A stretch of DNA of 42,305 nucleotides, from assembly GCA_947571115.1 (NCBI GenBank), contig CANOWW010000014.1, positions 1 to 42,305 of the forward strand. The letters are read 5' to 3'. The translations under genes were made by a program, and so were the position numbers. This DNA is from an uncultured Clostridium sp. (lineage in GTDB: Bacteria; Bacillota; Clostridia; TANB77; CAG-508). Of this stretch, positions 34,505 to 42,305 are shown one piece after another (position 1 is the first letter of the stretch; every line of letters begins with the position of its first letter). The notes under the pieces are model-generated. The model was not told where the DNA came from and searched no databases. It worked only from the letters and a program-made list of their open reading frames with translations.

Positions 34505-34873
34505 ATGGATTGGACAATGGTTTTAAAAGCATTTATTTTAGGCGGAATCATTTGCGTAATCGGTCAGATATTAATTGACAAAACCAAACTAACCCCAGCT
34601 CGTATTTTAGTTGCTTTCGTCACAACAGGTGTAATTTTAGGCGGACTTGGTTGGTATAAACATTTGATTAATTGGGCTGGTTGTGGCGCAACTGTTCCTC
34701 TTACTGGTTTTGGAAATTTACTTGCAAAAGGTGCCATCGAAGACGTCAAAAGTAGTGGTTTACTTGGGGCTTTCTTAGGTGGAACAAAAGCCGCAGCAGG
34801 AGGTATCTCAGCAGCAATCTTCTTTGGTTACATTGCCTCTTTAATTTCAAAACCAAAAATCAAAAAGCAATAA
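34505..34873 (+). CDS. spoVAE: Stage V sporulation protein AE (SpoVAEb type)
   Basis: 122 residues from the ATG at 34505 behind AAAGGAGA; an in-frame start 72 bases earlier lies inside spoVAD and has no ribosome site. Four membrane spans, with the family's CGATVPLTGFGNLLAKGAIEDVKSSGLLGAFLGG. Part of the dipicolinic acid channel. Last gene of the unit. Confidence 0.94.
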   Translation: MDWTMVLKAFILGGIICVIGQILIDKTKLTPARILVAFVTTGVILGGLGWYKHLINWAGCGATVPLTGFGNLLAKGAIEDVKSSGLLGAFLGGTKAAAGGISAAIFFGYIASLISKPKIKKQ

Positions 34874-34897
34874 ATATGAAAAAGTGCAAGAAAAAGT

Positions 34898-34931
34898 TGT
34901 CGAAACAAGTCGACATCTTTTTTTCTTTTTT
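34898..34931 (+). terminator. Terminator of the spoVA unit
   Basis: TGTCGA and TCGACA pair around AACAAG, followed by a long T-run. It is about 25 bases after the spoVAE stop. Confidence 0.75.
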
Positions 34932-35061
34932 ATACAAATACGACAACTTTAACTACTTTTGTATTTTAATTCATTATTTAATAAATAAGTCAATCTATTT
35001 TAAGTTTTTAAATTGTATTTTATTTAATATTTTCGCATAAAGTTCTTTAATTCAAAGTTTC

Positions 35062-35077
35062 ACAACACGACTGTTGT
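35062..35077. promoter_or_regulatory. Inverted repeat upstream of the XRE regulator
   Basis: ACAACA-CGAC-TGTTGT is a 6-4-6 inverted repeat about 70 bases before the regulator start. XRE proteins often bind such half-sites in their own promoter. No clean -10/-35 pair was found nearby. The rest of 34932-35144 is AT-rich and featureless. Confidence 0.4.
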
Positions 35078-35144
35078 AAATAAAAAATAAGCATTTTTTA
35101 TATTTTATAATTATTTTAAGTATAAGTTATAAAGGAGAAAAATC

Positions 35145-35375
35145 ATGTATTTAAAAAGACTGAAAGAATTAAGAGAAGATCGCGATTTTAAACAAGAAAA
35201 AATTGCCACTTTTTTAGGAATGAAACAGCAACAATATTCAAGATATGAAATTGGTGTAAACGAAATCCCCTTTGAATATGTTGTAAAATTAGCCCAATTT
35301 TACGATGTTTCAATTGATTACATAGCAGAATTAACGGACCAACCAAAATCTTATTTACATGAAAAAAGTAGCTGA
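35145..35375 (+). CDS. XRE-family helix-turn-helix regulator
   Basis: 76 residues. LKRLKELREDRDFKQEKIATFLGMKQQQYSRYEIGVNEIPFEYVVKLAQFYDVSIDYI is a classical HTH_3 domain, with no other domain. Behind AAAGGAG. Target not evident; it may act on its own promoter or on murE. Confidence 0.9.
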   Translation: MYLKRLKELREDRDFKQEKIATFLGMKQQQYSRYEIGVNEIPFEYVVKLAQFYDVSIDYIAELTDQPKSYLHEKSS

Positions 35376-35396
35376 GCTATCACGAATGGCTCAGCT
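35370..35396 (+). terminator. Hairpin at the end of the XRE gene
   Basis: AGCTGAGC and GCTCAGCT pair across ten bases, overlapping the stop codon. There is no T-run immediately after, but TTTTCCTTTT follows 15 bases later. Confidence 0.5.
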
Positions 35397-35424
35397 TAAA
35401 AATTGCAATTTTCCTTTTCTTCAC

Positions 35425-35453
35425 TTTACAAATTCACTCATTAGAGATATAAT
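35425..35453 (+). promoter_or_regulatory. Promoter of murE
   Basis: TTTACA (35425-35430), 17 bases and TATAAT (35448-35453). The AAGAAAGGA ribosome site and ATG follow at a short distance. Confidence 0.7.
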
Positions 35454-35485
35454 AACCTTATAAGAGTAAGAAAGGAAAAAAATTT

Positions 35486-36989
35486 ATGAAATTAAATCAA
35501 TTACTATCAGAAGTAACCATCAAAAACTCTATTGGCGACTTAAATTTAGAAATTACCAATATTCATTCTGACTCACGAAAAATCAAAGAAGGTGGACTTT
35601 TCGTGGCAATTAACGGATTCTCTAAAAACGGCACTGACTTCATTCCTGTTGCTATTGAAAATGGCGCAAAAGCCATTCTTGTCGAGCCAGATGTCGACAT
35701 TGCTTCTTTACAAATTACCCAAGAAATTCCTATTATTTCTGTTGAAAATACCCGAAAAGCTCTTGCCCAAACCGCTTGCGCATTTTATCATCATCCTTCT
35801 CAAAAATTAAAACTGATTGGTGTCACTGGAACAAAAGGTAAAACGACCACTACTTTTATGATAAAATCTATTTTAGAAACACATGGCTTTAAAGTTGGCT
35901 TAATTGGAAGCATTGCCGTTTACATCAATGGCGAAAAAATCGAAGACACAGACAGGACAACCCCTGAAAGCATCGAAATCCAAAAGTATTTGAGCCAAAT
36001 GGTAGAACAAAAAACCGATATTGCGATTATAGAAGTTTCCTCACAAGCCACAAAAATGGAACGAGTCACTGGCTGTGATTTTGATGTTGGCGTTTTTACG
36101 AATTTAAGCGAAGACCATATCAGTCCCAAAGAGCATCCAAACATGGAGGATTATTTTAATTGCAAATTAGAACTCCTAAAAATGGCAAAATGCGCTGTTA
36201 TCAACAACGATGACGAAAAAGTAAGAACTATCCAAAATTTATTGCCTGAAAAAACAATCCTCACTTTCGGCATCGAAAACCCTTCCGATATTCAAGCAGA
36301 TAGCAACGACGTGATAATCACGGATTCTTACATTGACTTTACGATTGACTATTACCATAAAAAAGAAAAAATCGAAGCTGCCATTCCCGGAAAATTCAGC
36401 GTATACAACGCATTAGGCGCCATCGCTGCCGCTTCTTATTTTGACATCACAGCTGATGAAATTAGAGCTGGTTTAAAAGATTTGAAAGTGCTTGGCAGAA
36501 GCGAACTTGTGCCAAATCCATTAGGAATTACCATCATGATTGATTATGCCCACACCCCTTCTAGCCTTGAAAGTATTTTGACCGCTGTCAATACTTATGC
36601 CAAAGGAAAAGTCATCTGTGCTTGGGGGGTCGGTGGCGACCGTGACAGTGCCAAACGACCAATTATGGGCGAGATTTCTGGAAGACTCGCCGACTTTACC
36701 GTTCTTATGTCTGACCAAGTTCGCACTGAAGATCCTTTAAAAATTTTAAAAGAAATCGAAGTTCGGCATCATTCCAACTGGTAAACCTTACAAAATTGTG
36801 GTTGACAGAACCGAAGGTATTCGTTATGCTATTTCCATTGCAGAACCGGGAGACATCATCGTTATTCCTGGGCTTGGTCATGATCTATACTTAGAAAAAA
36901 ATGGCATCAAATATCCATATGATGAGCGAAAAGTAATTGCAAAATTAATTGACGAAATGATAAAAAGTGGAGAAAAAACAGTAATCTAA
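35486..36989 (+). CDS. murE: MurE-type muramyl ligase with one CGG +1 shift
   Basis: UDP-MurNAc-dipeptide ligase adding the third amino acid. The P-loop VTGTKGKTT is at 113-121, YAHTPSSLE and GVGGDRDSAKRPIMGEI follow. At codon 427 CGG (36764-36766) breaks the frame; skipping the C joins EIEV to GIIPTGKPYKIVVDRTEGI and a stop at 36989, 500 residues, normal for the family. The signature that selects the amino acid, DNPR in most mDAP enzymes, is DQVR here (SDQVRTEDP). It may therefore be a paralogue or use another substrate. Apart from the extra C the sequence is intact. Confidence 0.85.
36764..36766 (+). other. CGG +1 shift site, murE
   Basis: Reads GTT CGG C. Skipping C at 36764 gives GTT GGC, Val-Gly of VGIIPTGKPY. 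Without the shift the frame ends at a TAA six codons on. Confidence 0.7.
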
Positions 36990-36995
36990 AATAAC

Positions 36996-37026
36996 AAGGA
37001 GTGGACTAACTGTCTGCTTCTTTTTT
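36996..37026 (+). terminator. Terminator of murE
   Basis: AAGGAGTGGAC pairs with GTCTGCTTCTT (three G-U pairs) around TAACT, then a T-run, six bases after the stop. Confidence 0.7.
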
Positions 37027-37084
37027 ATAAAACTATTCAATTTTTATTTCTGATTGATAATTCAATAGCAGATTGCTATTAAAA

Positions 37085-37414
37085 TTAAATGATATTTTCA
37101 AAATAATCTTTTTTGCCATAAAATATATGTGATATTAAAACCTTTTTATATTCTTCATCTATTGTATATAAAATAATAAGATTATCTACTACTATTCTAT
37201 GATATTTAAAGTCCAATCTATTTGTTTTTTCTATTTCTCGATACAAATACGGCATATATTGTAAATTAAAAACTCTTTTTTGTATTTTTTCTAACAACTG
37301 TCTAGCTACTGCAGAGGATCGTAATTTTCTAAAAATATATTCGTAAATTTCCTCTAATTCCTCTATACTTTCCTCCGCAAATTCTACCTGATATTTTATT
37401 GTCTCAAATCCCAT
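37085..37414 (-). CDS. RelE/ParE family toxin, second pair
   Basis: 109 residues. EFAEESIEELEEIYEYI at the start and LDFKYHRIVVDNLIILYTID...ISHIFYGKKDY at the end fit the ParE/RelE fold. Its start overlaps the antitoxin stop by 11 bases. Not closely similar to the toxin at 14941-15234, so probably an independent acquisition. Confidence 0.85.
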   Translation of the reverse strand: MGFETIKYQVEFAEESIEELEEIYEYIFRKLRSSAVARQLLEKIQKRVFNLQYMPYLYREIEKTNRLDFKYHRIVVDNLIILYTIDEEYKKVLISHIFYGKKDYFENII

Positions 37415-37556
37415 ACTTTTCCTTCAACTCCTTAAATACTATTTCTGCCTTTTTGGTTCTACCTTTTTTTATATCTTCTTCTGATTTCAATAAATGTTTT
37501 TCTATTTCTGCATTTATAACAAAGCTTTTTTTGGCTTCTCTAACATGAACCTCCAT
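37404..37556 (-). CDS. Small antitoxin of the second pair
   Basis: 50 residues: starts MEVHVREAKKSFVINAEIEK and ends KELKEKYGI. Short, charged and helical. Behind a good AAAGGAGGA. Identified by size, by its position just upstream of the ParE-like toxin and by the overlap. The N-terminal half could be a ribbon or helix for DNA binding; no named family assigned. Confidence 0.75.
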   Translation of the reverse strand: MEVHVREAKKSFVINAEIEKHLLKSEEDIKKGRTKKAEIVFKELKEKYGI

Positions 37557-37599
37557 ATATATTCCTCCTTTTCAATTATATATATCATTTGTAGTTTAT

Positions 37600-37628
37600 A
37601 GGATAACATTTTTATTTCTTTTTGTCAA
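37600..37628 (-). promoter_or_regulatory. Promoter of the second toxin-antitoxin pair
   Basis: TTGACA (37623-37628), 17 bases and TATCCT (37600-37605) on the minus strand, with a short leader to the antitoxin. Confidence 0.6.
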
Positions 37629-37637
37629 GGCTTTTTT

Positions 37638-39575
37638 CTATTTTATTTTGTCTTTTAACAAATTTCCTGTCAAAATTGACATTGAAATTTCCAATTCTTT
37701 CTTTGCATATTCCACATTTCTATCTAAGCGTTTTTTCAAATCGTCCCCAATATTCGCCATATCTAATATCTCTCCTGTTTCCAAAACAAACCACTTTTCG
37801 GCATCATAATAATATTCCCCTGCAATGATTTTCCCATTATTGATACATACATATGGCTTTTCTTCAAAAATGCTTGTTCCTAAAGAAAACGTGTCCTCGA
37901 TTCCACAAATTTGTGCCAATGTTGGTTTAATATCCACTCGACTAACCGGATAGTCAATATGCAAATTCTCAATTCCTGGTACCCTCATGCCACAAGCTAC
38001 ATTTGAAAATTCAAATTGCATTTTAGCATCATTATAATTCTCAAAATCCTCGCCCAAAAATTCCATCAAATTTTCGTCATACATTGTCATACCATAATGG
38101 TCTCCATAAATAAAAATCACGCTATCTTCATACAAACCTCTTAACTTCAATTCTTCCAAAAAAATTCCAAAAGCATAATCTGCATAACTCATCGCTTCCA
38201 AATAATTCCCTAAAACCGTTCCTGCATATTTCCCTACATCAATCGAAATTTTTTCCTCTTTGTTTTGAATTCCTTCCAAATCAAATGGTTTATGCGAAGA
38301 AGCGGCCACAATATCCACAAAAAGCGGCTCCTCCGTTTCTGGAAGCATCTCAAAAATTTGGCGATACAACAATTCGTCAGACAAATAGGTTCTGATTTGT
38401 TCTGAAGTATCCGCAAAATCCCCCAAAAAGTAGACTTTATCCAAAGCATACTTTGAAAACACATTTTTTCGGTTCCAAAATGTGTCATAATTTCCATGCG
38501 CATACACATTCGTATAGCCAGCTCTTTTAAAAATCCCAAACACGTCATCATAGGTATTCGAATAATATTTACTAAACGCTTCCCCGTTTTCCCCCGGGTA
38601 AATAGAAGTAATAAAACTATGCTCCGCGTCCGCCGTAGTTGTATAACTAGAAGTATGCATATTACTAATATGTATATTTTCATTCAAAAACTGGTTCAAA
38701 TTCGGCGTAATCTCTTTTCCTTCAATTTCTCTTCCAATCACAAATTCCTGCACTGATTCCAATTGCACCACAAAAACATTTTTATTTTGTGCTATTCCCT
38801 CATATTGCTCATCCAATCTAGCAAGTCGCTTTTCTTCTTTCAAATCGCGATAATCTTCCATCATAACATCATAATCTGTATAAGCTATATTTTTATTATT
38901 CGTCATCGCATTTTTGACATCCATATAATGGTAACCATAAATCGTACCATAACGAACCGAATTATATTTACTATAAATATAACCCGTAACAAGCTCCAAA
39001 GACTCTGGTATCAAATGATACGAATTGCAAAAAAATAAAATACAAACAAACGTAATCAGCGCAGGCGCCACTTTAAAAACGTCATTTTGCTTGATTTTGA
39101 CAAACTTTCCAAGCAGCAAAATCGCAATTATCACAAAATCAATAAAATACAAAATTTGACTTTTATCTAGCAAAGACGGAATAGCAGCCAAAATCTCATC
39201 CTTGTATTGCATATTTCCCACTTGCATAACCGACAAAATATTAGACGCATACGTATAATACAATTCGTCCATAAAAAGCAACAAACTAACCAAAAAATTG
39301 ATTATCATTCCCACTTCAAAACGCCTAACCGATTTTTTAAACAGCAATAACGGAAACACAATCACGACAATAAATAACGCTGTTTGCCTCAGCGACCAAA
39401 GCCATATTGTGTCATTTTTAAAAACCGTATTTCCGTAGAAAAATGTGGTTTTCAATAGCAAAACAATTCCAATCAAAACGACGTACCATCTTGAACTTAA
39501 AATATATTCCACTGCCTGCAGCAATTTATTCTCTTTTACTATTTTCGGCAACTTGCAATTCTCGAATTTTCCCAC
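37638..39575 (-). CDS. LtaS-like sulfatase-family membrane enzyme
   Basis: About 645 residues. Five N-terminal membrane spans (to about residue 180) are followed by an extracellular sulfatase-type domain with VVQLESVQ (metal Glu), SSYTTTADAEHSFITSIYP (catalytic Thr), YGDHYG and VANVA-type ends. This is the layout of lipoteichoic acid synthase, which polymerises glycerol phosphate from phosphatidylglycerol. The GTG at 39575 follows AGGGAG and is preferred because an ATG at 39617 lies within the predicted -10 region. The name LtaS is not certain; related enzymes modify other envelope glycans. Confidence 0.82.
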   Translation of the reverse strand: MGKFENCKLPKIVKENKLLQAVEYILSSRWYVVLIGIVLLLKTTFFYGNTVFKNDTIWLWSLRQTALFIVVIVFPLLLFKKSVRRFEVGMIINFLVSLLLFMDELYYTYASNILSVMQVGNMQYKDEILAAIPSLLDKSQILYFIDFVIIAILLLGKFVKIKQNDVFKVAPALITFVCILFFCNSYHLIPESLELVTGYIYSKYNSVRYGTIYGYHYMDVKNAMTNNKNIAYTDYDVMMEDYRDLKEEKRLARLDEQYEGIAQNKNVFVVQLESVQEFVIGREIEGKEITPNLNQFLNENIHISNMHTSSYTTTADAEHSFITSIYPGENGEAFSKYYSNTYDDVFGIFKRAGYTNVYAHGNYDTFWNRKNVFSKYALDKVYFLGDFADTSEQIRTYLSDELLYRQIFEMLPETEEPLFVDIVAASSHKPFDLEGIQNKEEKISIDVGKYAGTVLGNYLEAMSYADYAFGIFLEELKLRGLYEDSVIFIYGDHYGMTMYDENLMEFLGEDFENYNDAKMQFEFSNVACGMRVPGIENLHIDYPVSRVDIKPTLAQICGIEDTFSLGTSIFEEKPYVCINNGKIIAGEYYYDAEKWFVLETGEILDMANIGDDLKKRLDRNVEYAKKELEISMSILTGNLLKDKIK

Positions 39576-39607
39576 ACTTACACTCCCTCTGTTCACATTG
39601 TTGTTAC

Positions 39608-39636
39608 ATTTTAACATAATTTGACAGAATTTGCAA
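39608..39636 (-). promoter_or_regulatory. Promoter of the LtaS-like gene
   Basis: TTGCAA (39631-39636), 17 bases and TAAAAT (39608-39613) on the minus strand. Transcription near 39601 excludes the ATG at 39617. Confidence 0.55.
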
Positions 39637-39680
39637 GAAAAATCGTATGGATTCTTGCAAAATGCTAGGCTGAAAATTTC

Positions 39681-39849
39681 AAAAGGAACCAGTCGATGGT
39701 TCCTTTTGCGGGGAGAGGATTTTAAGGAGAGGGCTGCTCGCCCTCTCCTTAGATTTCCATATTTGTCAAAATTTCTGTTTTGGTTTGCAGGTCGGTCAAG
39801 ACCGACCCCTACGTTTTTCGCTCTTTCTGGGTCGATGTGGGCATCGCCC
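39681..39849. repeat. Array of four GC-rich hairpins
   Basis: Four separate stem-loops: AAAAGGAACCA/TGGTTCCTTTT (39681-39707), AAGGAGAGGGC/GCCCTCTCCTT (39724-39750), GGTCGGTC/GACCGACC (39790-39807) and CGATG/CATCG with GGG/CCC (39829-39849). The last two are followed by CCCTACG- or CCCTCTAC-like tails. They resemble dispersed palindromic repeats of Clostridia and lie between convergent transcripts. The first or second could terminate either neighbour. Confidence 0.65.
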
Positions 39850-39857
39850 TCTACACC

Positions 39858-41921
39858 TTAATTACTCAAATCCCAGCTGCTTCCATTCCATTTTGCTTTT
39901 GCACTAGCAGGTAGCCTAACAAGGGGGCGCACGCCAATGAAATTATTAGAGTACCTTTCCGAAGTAATCCAGCCCCAATCCATAGCTATTTCCACTTCAT
40001 CAGCATCAACCGGATTACCCGTAGATAACCAATATCCATCCATTATGGCGTCCATATTAGGGAAGTAAAGAGTATTTGTCCTACCTTCCTCCCCTTCTAA
40101 CATGTTATAACTCGAGTCATGGTTCGTGCCATAGACGGCATTATAACTAGCCCAAAACTGCGATAGTGTTGGTCCCCCAGATGCGGTACCTCCGTCTATT
40201 CCCACCGCATAGTCTTGCCAATACCCCGTATGAAGTAAAGCACTTAATAATGCATCACGAGTACTTCCATGAACCGCATACATTTTGTCCCTAATTAAAG
40301 AACTCGACACACCACTATTGGGCACCAAAGACGTGGATATGATATATACATAGCTTCCGTCATTTAAGAAGATACGCCAGTCAGTAATTCCATTAGCAGA
40401 ATATGTTACTGCATCCCCATAATTTGAAGCTGAAATTGCATGTGTTGCATATTCATCCCACAAGCCGTTTACTGTTACATTCTTTGCAGGCATTGTTGTA
40501 TAAGTTGTGTCCCATCCTGTAAAAATATATCCCTCTCGCGAAGGTGTTGGCATTGATACGCTTGCTCCACAGTAAGATGTTGTTGCGGTGCAATCGCTTC
40601 CGCCGTTTGAGTTATACGTGATTGTATACTTGTTTCTTGTATAACTATATGTGACTGTTGTGCTTCCGTTTGCTGCGATTGTTGTTGTTTGTGTCGCTGG
40701 GCTCGTAAATCCGGTGTACGTTTTCACTCCAGGCGTTACGCTTGCATCTGTTGTCCTGTCAAATTTTCTGTTTCCACTGTTGTATAACCATTTCCGTCTA
40801 CATTCATTTGTTGGTGGATAACTTTATAAGCTGTATTTGTGTTTGCTGTCCATTTTGCATATAGCGTCACGGTTGCTCCGTTTGAGCTAGCTAAATTAAT
40901 CACATTTTGCTCATTATCATACACTTTTGCTCCGTTTTCACTAGTTGCCCAACCTGCAAATGTGTAGCCTGTTTTACTAAATCCATTAGCTTTTAAGTTT
41001 TTCGCTGTTCCATATTCGTGTTGACTGCTTGCCATTGTGCCACTACCGCCATTGGCATGATAACTTACTGTATAAGTTAAAACCACTTTCACACTCTCAA
41101 ATTCAATATTATTATAACCATCTGTGACCCTAAAATGCACAACAGTTCCTGCTTCTACTGTAAGTGGTCCTGTGTATGGTACCCAATTTCCTGTTTCATC
41201 CAAATATTCTACCCCTGTAGTTGGTAATTTAACTGTTATAGTTGCCTTTGTGCCTTCCCAAATCACTTCATAATCCAATTCGCCAAAATCTTTTGTCTTG
41301 ATTTCCTTCGGCTCACTCACATTCCCATTCACATCTTTTACCCAAACATAATAAGTCGTGTTATTGGTCAAATTTTCAATCGTATGTGTAAAATTCTTTT
41401 GCGCTGGCGCAACCTCGTTCCAGCTACTTGGCTCTGTGCTATCTGTTGAAATAGCCCAACCTGCTACTCCTGACAAAGTATCTTTTGCCACAATCGTAAC
41501 TGAATTTGTTGTTGACGTTACTGAAACACTCGGCGCTTTGTCATCATTCATACTTCCATCTGGCAATACAATACCTCCGATTGTCACATCTCCATTCTCA
41601 TCAATGTCAACTATTACTGTTGTCCCTTCTTTATCTGTATAATAAATATCTCCATCATTAGTTGAAAATGTTCCATCTCCTACATTTAAAAGCCCATCTT
41701 CGTTTTCTTTACATTGGTCAATAATATATTGCTTTAAACCTTGTCCATTCCCATCTACATAGTAATCCATCATCACTTCTGCCAATTTTAGTTGAATTTC
41801 TTCCTCTAATTTTGCCAGTTTATTTTTGCTAACTGCATTGGTCGCTTTTCCCAAAATTCCGTTACTTCCTGCCACTAAATTCAAGCTAATACCGAGCTAA
41901 AATTAATAATACAATAATAGT
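39858..41921 (-). pseudogene. 5'-truncated pilin/InlB-repeat adhesin
   Basis: Begins without a start codon at a remnant of the pilin helix, TIIVLLILA (41921-41895), then CGG (41894-41892), where skipping the C gives GISLNLVAGSNGILGKA as in the pilins of the operon. Then come a fibronectin-like stretch, two InlB (Listeria-Bacteroides) repeats with GYTFAGWAT and GYIFTGWDT, and a C-terminal domain ending GVRPLVRLPASAKAKWNG. A further lesion near 40760 is a one-base loss (GGA(A)CAACAG expected GGAACAACAG), which shifts the frame by -1. Probably a pilus-tip or surface adhesin, broken by the neighbouring mobile element and by later decay. Confidence 0.75.
41892..41894 (-). other. CGG +1 shift site, adhesin remnant
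   Basis: Reads GCT CGG TAT TAG. Skipping C at 41894 gives GCT GGT ATT, the Ala-Gly-Ile of LAGISL found in the intact pilins (LAGVSL). The pattern is present although the gene is now broken. Confidence 0.65.
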
Positions 41922-41952
41922 CCTAATATTCCGTTATGACTATTTTTTTAAT

Positions 41953-42305
41953 TTAGCCAACATTTTGTAATTTATTATTTTCATTTCCCATATTTAAAAT
42001 ATTGAATTTATAATATATAGTTATTTCTTTATTTTCTGATATTTCTATCTTATCTATTAAAGATACAAGCATTGTTCTTGTTATTTCTTTCATATCAACG
42101 AAATCATTAACAAATTTATTAATGTCTATTGAACTATCTTCCTTTTCTTCTAATTCTTGTAACTGCTTTATTCTTTCTTCTGCTTGTTTTCTACTTTCTA
42201 TCTGTTTTGAATATAGTCTTGTAAAATCTTCATCTTCAAATAATCCATTGTATTTATCTTCATACAACTTGTCTATTCGCTTGTTTATATCTTTAACTTT
42301 CTTTT
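41953..42305 (-). mobile_element. C-terminus of a large serine recombinase, partial
   Basis: The last 116 residues of a gene running off the right edge, from KKVKDINKRIDKLYEDKYNGLFEDEDF to KLQNVG. The coiled-coil, Glu/Lys-rich pattern and MKEITRTMLVSLIDKIEI...ITIYYKFNIL match the C-terminus of TnpX/Tn4451-type recombinases (DUF4368 region). The catalytic domain is not in the window. Its stop is 32 bases from the first recognisable base of the adhesin remnant, as expected for a recombinase at the end of its element. Confidence 0.8.

Noticed and set aside
40736..40766. The adhesin joint near 40760 as a seventh CGG shift site
   Set aside because: There is no CGG; the change is a one-base loss and the shift is in the opposite sense.
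1..42305. CRISPR array, tRNA or rRNA genes
   Set aside because: I looked for regularly spaced direct repeats and for tRNA cloverleaf landmarks such as GGTTCGA-type arms and found none.

Overview
The window is AT-rich, spore-former DNA from an anaerobic, low-GC Firmicute, most likely an uncultured member of the Clostridia. The evidence is spoVAC/spoVAD/spoVAE, a PyrK/PyrD class 1B pair, formate-tetrahydrofolate ligase, AddB, an Asp23/AmaP cluster, strong AGGAGG ribosome sites and a complete Gram-positive type IV pilus operon. I saw no rRNA, tRNA, CRISPR array or complete insertion sequence.

Layout. 1-1480: two small unknown membrane-anchored proteins with foreign-looking codon use. 1498-2579: rplM-rpsI behind a sigma-A promoter and an L13-type leader with a possible attenuator. 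2578-5800: a broken gene, an alpha/beta hydrolase and a degenerate-GGDEF/active-EAL protein. 5809-9943: pyrK-pyrD, an unknown protein with its own consensus promoter, and fhs. 10090-14274: Asp23-AmaP-DUF2273, nusB, xseA, a membrane protein, xseB and a PAP2-like protein. 14343-21888: uracil-DNA glycosylase, a toxin-antitoxin pair, pgeF, addB, a transglutaminase-like protein and an OGG1-like glycosylase, so DNA repair is well represented. 22069-32478: the pilus operon, read right to left as pilM/N fusion, pilO, a PilP-like protein, two pilins, pilD, a large pilin-like protein, pilB, pilT and pilC. 32698-34873: dodecin and spoVA. 35145-37556: XRE regulator, murE and a second toxin-antitoxin pair. 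37638-41921: an LtaS-like sulfatase, an array of GC-rich hairpins and a 5'-truncated pilin/InlB-repeat adhesin. The right edge carries the C-terminus of a large serine recombinase that seems to have entered the adhesin gene.

Main observation. Five genes (pyrD twice, addB, murE, the large pilin-like gene and the adhesin) are each interrupted by one extra C that creates an in-frame CGG codon, six sites in all. At every site, skipping that C restores the conserved protein, and the next codon is GGN, glycine, where the family has glycine. In about 12,000 codons of the other genes with native-looking codon use I found no in-frame CGG by hand scan. The only other in-frame CGG codons are in three unknown small genes, at least one of which has clearly foreign-looking codon use. 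This suggests that CGG is unassigned or very slowly decoded in this organism and acts as a +1 frameshift site (CGGN read as Gly). A systematic sequence error is the chief alternative. If translational, PyrD, AddB, MurE and the large pilin-like protein are all full length and functional.
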